Made by a program: the position numbers and the translations under genes. The notes under the pieces are model-generated. The model worked only from the letters and a program-made list of their open reading frames with translations. It did not search any database and had not been told where the DNA came from. From NCBI RefSeq assembly GCF_026248825.1, contig NZ_CP110973.1:5415501-5479500 (forward strand): a stretch of 64,000 nt of DNA. Direction: 5' to 3'. Positions within the stretch are counted from its first letter, which is position 1, and the number at the start of each line of letters is the position of its first letter. Below are positions 17,516 through 25,433 of the stretch, in pieces. The stretch is from Larkinella insperata. Lineage in GTDB: Bacteria > Bacteroidota > Bacteroidia > Cytophagales > Spirosomataceae.

Positions 17516-17549
17516 AGCCGTAGTGAAAGACCAGACGCTACGGCTTTTC
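17516..17549 (+). terminator. Terminator of the third LytTR gene
   Basis: AGCCGTAG / CTACGGCT with a pyrimidine tail TTTTCCT, equivalent to the one at 15565-15597. Confidence 0.75.
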
Positions 17550-18259
17550 CTATACTAGACTTTTATGATCCGAATCACGGCGTACCCCGGTGTTTATTTA
17601 TAGGTACCAGGCATCAAAAGAGCTATAGAGACCCAGAAAAATCACGTAGAAAAAGCTTGTCAATAGACCAACAACGATAAAGAAAAGGCAGCTTGCTTTT
17701 TTATTATTGATAAAAACAGAGAAATCTAAACCCAATTAATAACTGTCATATTCAAAATTTGAACACCTGCATAGTTTGTCAAAAACATCCCATCAGAAAC
17801 CGTAAGTCTTTCAAAAGGATGGAAGCCTGATTGATCAGAAGCTCTTGGCCACGCTCATCAACAGGCCTCCTGGGGTTAACCGTAAAATTGAGTAGCCTAA
17901 AGACTACCCTTGCTAACAAGTCACACGAATACGCTTGCAATACAGGCCAGTCCGGTGAAAGCAAAAAGAACTAAGACGACCCAAGACGTCCATTCACTGG
18001 TAGTAGAAGTTTCATAACGCATGAGATGGTAGTTGAGTTACGGTGGTTGACTGTAACAAAGGTAACTCTCTTTCCCAATCAAAACCCTGTCTATGAAATA
18101 TCTAATCGAAGATTAACAGACATTAAAAATAGATTAAAACCATAAAAACCCCTAGAATAATCTGCCGATGCTGTTAACTTGTAAAAGTGAATCGAAGTAC
18201 TACGCTCGAACAGCCAACGCTTGGAAACCAGAATTTCGCACTCTTTTTTCATAGCCGCC
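17550..18259. other. Intergenic, no gene recognised
   Basis: Short frames on both strands (for example a 61-codon one on the minus strand at 17779-17964) lack any family or context support. Confidence 0.3.
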
Positions 18260-18541
18260 CTACAAACTCAGCACGTTTTTGTAAGTCTTCTCCAGGTGAA
18301 GCAAATCTTCATAGAAAGACTTACCATCAAAGGCTTCCACCGGCAGAACAGTTACCCTACCATTTTGGTCAGTAAGCTGAGCGGATTGTATGCGCGAGCC
18401 AGTTGCGACAAAGCAATTCAGTGTTTCTAGCTGCTGCACAAAGTCCGGGGCATAAATAGAATATTTTCGTAATTCTCCTAATGGAGATATAAAAACTATA
18501 TCAAGTAGCACGTTTACAGAAATTACCAATAGAGAATGCAA
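18260..18541 (-). CDS. Small hypothetical protein, second local family, member 2
   Basis: A 93-residue protein aligning with the 85-residue protein at 11136-11393 from residue 14 onward (DIVFISPLGELRKYSI and the LPVEAFDGKSF block). The first 12 residues are hydrophobic (MHSLLVISVNVL) and may be an extension from an upstream start choice. Predicted beta strands followed by a C-terminal helix (YEDLLHLEKTYKNV). Function unknown. It stands alone in AT-rich DNA. Confidence 0.5.
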   Translation of the reverse strand: MHSLLVISVNVLLDIVFISPLGELRKYSIYAPDFVQQLETLNCFVATGSRIQSAQLTDQNGRVTVLPVEAFDGKSFYEDLLHLEKTYKNVLSL

Positions 18542-19372
18542 TGTCGCTCATACACATTAAGTCCTTCTTAACTTTGGATTAAAAACTATACTACATAACG
18601 CGTATTTTATTAAAAAACATTAAAATGGCCTTAAGATTAATAATTTACATTATAGATTTTATCCATATTTATGCAACAACAATTGTTCAATCAAATGACC
18701 GATTCTTTAAAATTACTAGGAATTTACCTGAATATTAATCGACTTAATACTTTCAAGTTATTATAAACATAAATCAGAATATGAATCCACAAGTATATGT
18801 AATACTTTAAGCTTATCTTTCAATCATAACAAGCAATAATCATCAGCTAAGTCAACTTAAAAGTTTAGTTCCTTTTCAATAATCCTCCTTCAATAAACCA
18901 GCGACGTGACCTATGAACCTATTAGCTTAGTAACTGTTCTTGCAGGATCTTTATGTATTTATTTACCTAAAGCTTCCAAAAGAGTAGTGACATTCTGTTC
19001 AACGTCGGCCACAAAGTGGCATTTGATCCATTCTCTACTGCCGATAAGTAGTTATAATTCTAAACCTATCTTCCAAATCATGGCAATAACGCGTGTAGTG
19101 AATACATTTCTGCAGGGGGAATATAAAAATAGAAAATAGCTAACTAGCACTTCCATTATTGACCATAAGATAACATCGTCAACCAAGGCGCTGGCGTTTT
19201 CCTTTAAAATCTACTAATGGACATAAAAGCGTGGAAATAATCTTTTAAGATACACAAATGCCTTTAATCAGGTGGATAACAATCCTGCTTTAACACGTTA
19301 ACTTTCTGAGTCAACATAGTTTTTAGATTAACTTTCAAAGACTATAGTCTTCATCCTCGATCATTCAAAAAC

Positions 19373-19396
19373 AAAACCCGGTCAAAACGCCGGGCT
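19373..19396 (-). terminator. Terminator-like hairpin, minus strand, orphan
   Basis: CCCGG / CCGGG with an eight-base loop, followed on the minus strand by TTTTGTTTTTG. No minus-strand gene is recognisable before it. Confidence 0.5.
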
Positions 19397-20164
19397 TGTC
19401 ATACCTACCTAAAGCTATCAAGAACCAGCGTTCCTGATGCTACCTTAAATTAAAACTAATCTTTCAAAAAGCAGTTAGCCTTTGATTGAAAGGACGTTAT
19501 CCTACGGTGTGATTGTCATCTGAAGGGCCTATGAAAAAACCATTATAAAGTTAGATGCTAGGCTCACTTTTAAGTATACGGTTAGAGGGTATCAAGAAAT
19601 TAAATTTCTTTCAACGAAGTTGTTCTTTTTCTTTCTAGAAGAAAAGCCATAATAAAAGCTACTAAAGGTCTACCTAAAACCTCTTCAAAAATCAAGAACA
19701 TTTAAATCAATCAGAGCAAATTCGGCTTTTTAATTAAAGCTATTGATTCGGAAAAGACCTAAATTTGCGCTTTACCTACGAAAAGCGTGTAGTTTGAATC
19801 ATGAGTTTATAGAAAACTCAAACACAAATCAGTAAAAAGGCTTCGTAGATAACGAAAATAGAAACCATAGCTTTAACCGATCGCCAAATCCACACGTTTA
19901 GATTAGGTTTTCTTAAATACAATAAAGTCCTTATCCACATATTAATGGAGACAACTTATTATTAAGAGTTCTAGAAAATATTTTTAATAATTTTTCAATC
20001 TACCGTGAAAGGTCAATGTTTATACCCCTATAAGATTTTAATGGATATTTCCCAAGTTATCAGTTATGGTATTTCAGCAAAAACTCTATAGTTTTCTGTT
20101 AGAACACGACTAAAAAGAGATTAAATATGCAATAATTGTACTCTACTAAGGACACGCTTCATTC

Positions 20165-20243
20165 TCATATGAAAAATAGTGTTATCTTTTTTCATTCTGA
20201 AAACGTATATAGATACCCTTATAATGTGACTATCCGGTTGTAA
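20165..20243 (+). repeat. Repeated short reading-frame start, copy 2
   Basis: It shares TCATATGAAAAATAGT with 12364-12379 and codes MKNSVIFFHSENVYRYPYNV plus four residues to a TAA. See copy 1. Confidence 0.35.
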
Positions 20244-20643
20244 AATCAACACTTATCTGCAATTGGAATGTTTGTCAGTTGCCAGGACCTTACCGACAGC
20301 ATTTGAGAAATGCTTTCAAAGCCCACAAGTCTCATCGCTCGACTGTCTTGATAATCAGAAAATAGAGTATTCGTTATTCTTCAATCCGTTTGCTGGCATT
20401 GCTTACTTTACCCAGACTGAAAACAAGAGAGGCTGATGCCCAGCGCGAAGAGGGTAAATAATGCCAGCAAATTGGGTTAATCGTGTCAGAGTACTTTTCC
20501 TAGCATAAGGTTACTTCACTAGATCGTCGGGAATTGGTCCGCCGTATTTTGGAATAGTTTGAATTGCTGCTAACAGAATACTGATCCTATATCTTTTAAG
20601 TTAAACACTTCCGAATATTGGTAGTTTTAAAGTAACCGAAACC

Positions 20644-20886
20644 TTGAAAATCATGGTTACATATATCTACCAATCTCAAAATCAACCAGACTGGTATCTG
20701 GTCCTTCCGTACGGTCGTGAAGATGACTTCTCCCGACTTCCAGCCGATGTACTAAGCGAACTTGGTGAGCTTGTGAAAATAAATTCGCCCGATGAAGGGC
20801 CGGGTTCATTAGGCATTGATCTGCTGCAGGCAAAAAATGATTTTGATATACTGGGTTATCACGTAGCAAAACCCAAAATCCAGTAA
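20644..20886 (+). CDS. Small protein resembling YcgL
   Basis: An 80-residue soluble protein. YIYQS near the start, DDFSRLPADVL in the middle and the C-terminal L-G-Y-H-V resemble the YcgL family (a small alpha/beta protein with IY-x-S, DDF-x-x-(V/L)P and a GFYLQ-like end). YcgL itself is known mostly from Gammaproteobacteria and has no settled function, so the link is tentative. The ATG at 20653 (MVTYIYQ) is an alternative start. It is followed after 34 bases by the nuclease gene on the same strand and may be cotranscribed with it. Confidence 0.55.
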   Translation: MKIMVTYIYQSQNQPDWYLVLPYGREDDFSRLPADVLSELGELVKINSPDEGPGSLGIDLLQAKNDFDILGYHVAKPKIQ

Positions 20887-20920
20887 GCGAAATTTCAATC
20901 CAGCCTGCCCGGTCACCCTG

Positions 20921-21802
20921 ATGAGTCGAATCATTTCATGTCTTTTTATTGCCACTTTTTTGCTGCTGGCACTTGTTGCCTGTCAGAAAGTTACTCAACC
21001 CAAACCTAGCTTCTCCACTCCCACCCGCGATGCCCACTTGGCTTTGGGCAATCCTTCGGCAGCTAGCAGCACTCAGGAAAACAATTACCTCATCGAGCGA
21101 GCGACCTATTCGCTCAGTTACAACCGCAGCACGGCCCTAGCCAACTGGGTAAGCTGGCACAGTTCGGCCGCCTGGAAAGGTTCGGCTAAACGTTATGCGG
21201 GCAGCTTCATCCCGGATCAAGCCCTGCCTGCTGGTTACTACCAGGTACGCCACAATGATTACCTCAACAGCGGCTTCGACCGGGGCCACCTCTGTCCTTC
21301 TGATGACCGGGATTCTACCGCCGAAGAAAACCGGACTACCTTTATACTTACCAACATCGTTCCTCAGGCACCCAAGTTTAACCGCAATTGCTGGAATCAG
21401 TTGGAAGCTTATACCCGCAGGCTTATCGATGAAGGCAATGAAGCCTACATTATTGCCGGAACGTATGGCAAAGGGAGTACGGGTGACACCGGCCGGGTTA
21501 ACACGATTGCCGACGGCAAAATCAGTGTCCCGGCGGCACTTTGGAAGGTGGTGGTTGTGCTACCCGTAGGTACTAACGATTTAAGCCGAATCAATGCCCA
21601 AACGCGCGTTATTGCGGTTTGGATACCCAATACCAATGCAGCTGGTGAGCAACCTTGGAATAACTACCGGGTCAGTGTCGATGAAATTGAAAAGCAAACG
21701 GGCTATGATCTACTAAGCAACCTGCCAGATGCAATTGAGCAGGCTATTGAAAGGCAATCCGATAAAGTGACGATGCAATCCATCGAAACCGGATTGTATT
21801 GA
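20921..21802 (+). CDS. Secreted lipoprotein DNA/RNA non-specific endonuclease
   Basis: A 293-residue protein with a lipoprotein signal (FLLLALVAC, Cys at about residue 21) and an EndoG/NUC1-type nuclease domain. The motif DRGHLCPSDDR (about residues 119-129) carries the catalytic His, and the metal-binding Asn lies in the NRNCWNQLE stretch downstream. Enzymes of this beta-beta-alpha-metal family cut DNA and RNA without sequence preference. As a membrane-anchored or surface lipoprotein it probably degrades extracellular nucleic acids for nutrients or to clear competitor DNA. A strong palindromic terminator follows at 21876. Confidence 0.92.
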   Translation: MSRIISCLFIATFLLLALVACQKVTQPKPSFSTPTRDAHLALGNPSAASSTQENNYLIERATYSLSYNRSTALANWVSWHSSAAWKGSAKRYAGSFIPDQALPAGYYQVRHNDYLNSGFDRGHLCPSDDRDSTAEENRTTFILTNIVPQAPKFNRNCWNQLEAYTRRLIDEGNEAYIIAGTYGKGSTGDTGRVNTIADGKISVPAALWKVVVVLPVGTNDLSRINAQTRVIAVWIPNTNAAGEQPWNNYRVSVDEIEKQTGYDLLSNLPDAIEQAIERQSDKVTMQSIETGLY

Positions 21803-21875
21803 AAAGGTACATGCTTTAAAAAAATAAAAACAGAGTTTCCACCTTAGGAGTACTAATCCTGTTTACTTGTCACTG

Positions 21876-21909
21876 AAAGATTCCAAATTCGCGCGAATTT
21901 GGAATCTTT
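21876..21909. terminator. Perfect palindromic bidirectional terminator
   Basis: A 34-base perfect palindrome (AAAGATTCCAAATTCGC and its complement) ends in T residues on both strands. It sits between the plus-strand nuclease gene and the minus-strand zinc-ribbon gene and can serve both. Confidence 0.85.
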
Positions 21910-21921
21910 TTGTCCATATTG

Positions 21922-22161
21922 CTACTCAACAGCTAAAAGCTTTACTTGAACAAATCGTTTTAGGCAATACATGCATTTATAATAGTGAGTTGGCAGATAA
22001 AAGAACAACAGCTTTACAGAAGCCGGCCTGGGTTGACGCTGTAAGGTATTTTGCTGTTTACAGCGGGGACAACGTGCTAAAAGCGATATACGATAGAGAA
22101 GAAGCGGAAAAATAAGCAATACTAGAGTAGTTGTTGCACCTATCACGTAGATAAGCTTCAT
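21922..22161 (-). CDS. Membrane-anchored zinc-ribbon protein
   Basis: A 79-residue protein with an N-terminal helix (IYVIGATTTLVLLIFPLLLY) and a zinc ribbon made of CPRC and CMYC about 35 residues apart, with the spacer KLLFFYLPTHYYKC before the second pair. Small Bacteroidota proteins with a CP-x-C ... RRPYRC-x-x-C type ribbon are common and unassigned. The plus-strand frame over the same bases (21867-22115) lacks such features, so the minus strand is taken as coding. It shares the palindromic terminator at 21876 with the nuclease gene. Confidence 0.65.
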   Translation of the reverse strand: MKLIYVIGATTTLVLLIFPLLLYRISLLARCPRCKQQNTLQRQPRPASVKLLFFYLPTHYYKCMYCLKRFVQVKLLAVE

Positions 22162-22559
22162 GGTTTCATTGATTTAAATTGACACCTGGATTAGAGTATT
22201 TCTAACTAAAATTACACCGAATTATCAGATTTCCTTAATTTTAGCAGATCTTCTTTTAAGTTTTATCTCTGAAGGTGTTATTACTTTTATTCGTGCTTTG
22301 AACGTGTGTAAGAAATAGTGTCTGATAAAATGATCATGAAAATTTTATTGCCCATTCCTACCCTAATCTTATGTAAGCACTACGAGTAACCTTTAAGTTG
22401 ACATTTACGATACGGAGGCTCCTAAGGCTAAAAATTGTTTTTGTACTTCCATTGTATGAAAGTTAGGCAATGGGCAAGAAGACAACCGAATTAACTTGAT
22501 CCGGTTGTTTTTCCTATCTCTAGAACAAGAGATAGGAATTCTTTTCTCATGCTTGATAG
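22162..22559. other. Intergenic with one plus-strand terminator
   Basis: No gene recognised. The terminator at 22482-22513 suggests that a plus-strand gene once lay upstream. Confidence 0.35.
22482..22513 (+). terminator. Intrinsic terminator, plus strand, orphan
   Basis: ACAACCG / CGGTTGT with a 13-base loop, then five T residues. No intact plus-strand gene precedes it. Confidence 0.6.
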
Positions 22560-23154
22560 TACTTATAAAATCGCTCTGGCTCTACCGGGCCAAGGGGCTT
22601 TATCTATTCTCCTATCGAAAAGCAGGCATGCGGGTTGGCGATATCATTCAGCTCAGGTGGGTTACCTCGACGTTAAAAATAACCGCCTGGTGTACGAGAT
22701 GGATAAGACCGGCAAGTAAATGAGCCTGAAGCTTAACGAGGGTGACTGGGCTATTCTGCGCAGGTTCTATGATTCACAGATCGACAAGCGGCCCAGCTAT
22801 GCCTATCTATTCGGAACGCGTGTCAATGACGCGCCTTATACCAAGTATGTTACTCAGGTTGAAAAGACCAAAATGAGTCGGCAAGATGAAGCCGCACTCT
22901 ACAACAAGATTACGGCTTGCCTGGTACTATCAACCGGAATCTGAAGTTGCTGGCTGAGAAGAACGGTATTGAAAGTCGGCTGACGTTTCACACGACCCGG
23001 CATAGTTTTACTGACAAGGCCCGTCGTCGCATGAAAGAAACCAGGAACATTTCCATCGATGACATCCGCTCAGCGCTAGGCCACACCATTTTGGCAACGA
23101 CCCAGCGGTAACTGGCCAGCTTTAGATCTGGACAAGGATGCGGTCTTTGAGTAG
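22560..23154 (+). pseudogene. Broken tyrosine recombinase (integrase), C-terminal part
   Basis: Pieces in several frames spell the catalytic half of a phage-type tyrosine recombinase: YRKAGMRVGDIIQLRW (first catalytic Arg), then YLDVKNNRLVYEMDKTGK (the Lys hairpin), an in-frame TAA, MSLKLNEGDWAILRRF, and after another shift FHTTRHSFTDKARRR (His-x-x-Arg) and ISIDDIRSALGHT (second His). The expected nucleophile after TTQR is a TAA stop instead of a Tyr codon, followed by LAS as in intact relatives. The N-terminal arm and core-binding domains are missing. It is a dead integrase, evidence of a former integrated element. Confidence 0.85.
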
Positions 23155-23183
23155 TTCTTTAACGTATAAGGTAAGGCGTAGGC

Positions 23184-23213
23184 AAAACGTCCGGTGTCCA
23201 CATCGGGCGTTTT
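23184..23213. terminator. Hairpin after the integrase relic
   Basis: AAAACGTCCG / CGGGCGTTTT (one G-T pair) with a ten-base loop. It is probably the old terminator of the recombinase gene. Confidence 0.6.
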
Positions 23214-23360
23214 GTATTTCTGACCTGCAATGTCCCGTTCCCTAATTCGGGTAATTTACCCGGACTAAATATGTTAATAAATCAATAATTTACTGCACCA
23301 TACCAACAAGTCCGTTAGTAAACAATTTATTTAATTTTTCACCCCATCCAGATTTTAATT

Positions 23361-25271
23361 ATGAAACACCTTTTTACATTATGGCTACTCTTGGTGGTGG
23401 CCTGCTTTTCAACGAACGCCCAGAAGCCCTTGTACCCCCCACAGACTTTTACTAACCCGGGCATCTATATCGTGCCCATCCCATTTCAAGGCTACCCCGA
23501 TGGTAACTCCTTCCTGGTTACCATCACTGCCCGTGGAGCCGACGGCGGGGGGACTGGCGGGGAATACGATACAAAAGGCGGTAGTGGATCCACGGTCCAG
23601 GCCACCTTTCGGGTGCGCCCCCAACCCGAAGGCTTTTTCTACATCATCGTGGGGCAGGCCGGACGTACATCGACTGGCTATTATGGGGATAGTTTCGGCG
23701 GTGGGGGCGGCGGTTCGGCCGTGAGCCTGGAGGAATATTACGGTCCACGCTCCTTGCTAGTGGCCGCCGGTGGTGGCGGGGGCGGTAGTTATGAACGGCC
23801 CGGTGGCGGGGGGCAAGGATTGGGAACACCCTTTCAGGGCGGTGGTGGTTCGGTAGGTGGAGCTGGTGACTCAGGGGGTGGCGGGGGCGGTGGCCTCAAT
23901 GGCCCTGGCGAATTAGGCGGATTTACTGAAGTGGGTGAAGGTGGCCAACCCTGGCTAGCTGGTGGCGGCGGTGGACAGGCCCGTTTATTTGAGATCAGTC
24001 CCGGGGGATACAGCTACAACAATACAGCCGATGGAGGGGCGGGCTTCGGGGGCGGTGGTGCAGCCGGTTTGAGTGGTTCTTCTGGCGGCGGCGGGGGCGG
24101 AGGTTACGGGGGCGGCAAAGGCGGGGGTGGCGAAGGCAGTCAGCCAGAGTTCTACTACAGCCAGGGAGGTTACTCCTACGTTAACCCCTCGGGTACGGTG
24201 ACAACCGTCACTCCGGGTACTACGCGGGGCACTCAGCTCCAGAATGGCTCGGTGACTATCGCCTTTTATGAACTGGAGCCTACGGCGGTCACTACCTTTG
24301 ATATAATTAATGCAGAAACCGATCAGGTGATCAGGCCCCTGGAGGAAGAAGGTACGCAAGGTACAGAGATCAATCTGGCAAACTTCCCTACTAGAAAGCT
24401 CAACATCAGAGCAAATATCAATACAACGGCTCCTGGTTCAATTGTCTTTGAGCTGAGTGGTGCCCAGTCGCGCACCCATATTGAGAATTCAGCGCCTTAT
24501 GCCTTGTTTGAGGATAACAACGGGGATTTTAAGAACTGGACTCCGGTGCCAGGCAGTTATGCGCTGGTTGCCACCCCCTACTCGGGTCCTAACGGCACAG
24601 GTACGGCCGGTACACCCTATAAGGTTAACTTTACCGTGGTAGATCAGCTTGTCGTCGAAAGGTTTCGGTTGATCGACGCCGATCAGGACCGAAATTATAC
24701 GGATATAACCGACAATGATGTAATAAGACTTTACAGCTACTCACCAAATTTTAACATTCAGGCCCTAACCACTCCGGCTTCGGTTGGTTCAGTCGTCTTT
24801 CAGCTTGGGGGCACCCAGACGCTAACCCAGATTGAGAATGAAGCGCCTTATGCCATCTTCAAGGATGATGGGGGCAACTACCGCCCCTGGAAGCCCAAGC
24901 CTGGCTCCTATACGTTAACGGCTACACCCTATGCGGGTCCAAACGGCACAGGTAAGGCAGGCATTGCCAAAACTATCCGCTTCCAGGTCGTCTCGGAAGT
25001 ACCCCAGGCCCGGCTGGCTGCGGATGCCGAGTCTGAACCGGGTTCGATCCGCGTCTTTCCTAACCCCTTCACCGAGTCATTAACCATTGAGTCCAAAGGG
25101 GCTCAGCCCGTGGGGTTGTATGATCTCTTGGGACGGAGGGTATGGCAGGGCGTGACAACGGGCGATAAGCAGGTGGTGCCTGTGGGCCACCAGCTGGGAG
25201 CGGGTGCTTATATCCTACGGGTGGGTGAAGGTGAAAAGGCCCAGACCATCAAGTTGCTAAAAACGCCATGA
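23361..25271 (+). CDS. Type IX-secreted glycine-rich surface protein
   Basis: A 636-residue secreted protein. Residues 1-20 are a signal peptide (FTLWLLLVVACFSTNAQ). Residues about 50-290 are extremely Gly-rich, with many GGGGGG runs between short hydrophobic strands. Two copies of a beta-sandwich repeat follow (residues about 310-550), recognised by NFPTRKLNI, S-x-VF-L-G, NSAPYALFED and ATPYSGPNGTG. The last 80 residues are a type A C-terminal domain for the type IX system (VFPNPFTESLTIESKG to AYILRVGEGEKAQ). The next gene shares the repeat and the C-terminal domain almost word for word. Likely a surface or matrix protein; the Gly-rich part may be an elastic or adhesive region. Confidence 0.85.
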   Translation: MKHLFTLWLLLVVACFSTNAQKPLYPPQTFTNPGIYIVPIPFQGYPDGNSFLVTITARGADGGGTGGEYDTKGGSGSTVQATFRVRPQPEGFFYIIVGQAGRTSTGYYGDSFGGGGGGSAVSLEEYYGPRSLLVAAGGGGGGSYERPGGGGQGLGTPFQGGGGSVGGAGDSGGGGGGGLNGPGELGGFTEVGEGGQPWLAGGGGGQARLFEISPGGYSYNNTADGGAGFGGGGAAGLSGSSGGGGGGGYGGGKGGGGEGSQPEFYYSQGGYSYVNPSGTVTTVTPGTTRGTQLQNGSVTIAFYELEPTAVTTFDIINAETDQVIRPLEEEGTQGTEINLANFPTRKLNIRANINTTAPGSIVFELSGAQSRTHIENSAPYALFEDNNGDFKNWTPVPGSYALVATPYSGPNGTGTAGTPYKVNFTVVDQLVVERFRLIDADQDRNYTDITDNDVIRLYSYSPNFNIQALTTPASVGSVVFQLGGTQTLTQIENEAPYAIFKDDGGNYRPWKPKPGSYTLTATPYAGPNGTGKAGIAKTIRFQVVSEVPQARLAADAESEPGSIRVFPNPFTESLTIESKGAQPVGLYDLLGRRVWQGVTTGDKQVVPVGHQLGAGAYILRVGEGEKAQTIKLLKTP

Positions 25272-25291
25272 TTGCCTTTTAAGATTCCATG

Positions 25292-25319
25292 ATCCTTGCC
25301 GCTTTTAAGCGGCAAGGAT
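25292..25319 (+). terminator. Terminator of the glycine-rich protein gene
   Basis: ATCCTTGCCGC / GCGGCAAGGAT with a six-base loop and a T-rich tail, 20 bases after the stop. Confidence 0.85.
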
Positions 25320-25433
25320 TAATTCATTTTTCAGCATAGCTGAGGCATGTCTTCTTGCAATCAAAATGGATTATATCCTGACTTCCCTTTTTAAAGAAAT
25401 TCATTTTGTAGTTCATTCTTACTCCCTTCCTTT

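Larger units (their letters stand above)
18542..20643. other. 2.1 kb AT-rich stretch without a recognisable gene
   Basis: This is the longest gene-free stretch of the window. It holds one orphan terminator (19373-19396) and the second copy of the repeated MKNS start (20165-20243). Frames of 60-77 codons are present but have no protein character. Confidence 0.4.

Noticed and set aside
18906..19139. 77-codon plus-strand frame
   Set aside because: No domain, no helix pattern, no terminator or neighbour; composition looks random.
21867..22115. Plus-strand 82-codon frame
   Set aside because: It overlaps the minus-strand frame with a membrane helix and two Cys pairs and includes the palindromic terminator, so the minus strand is preferred.
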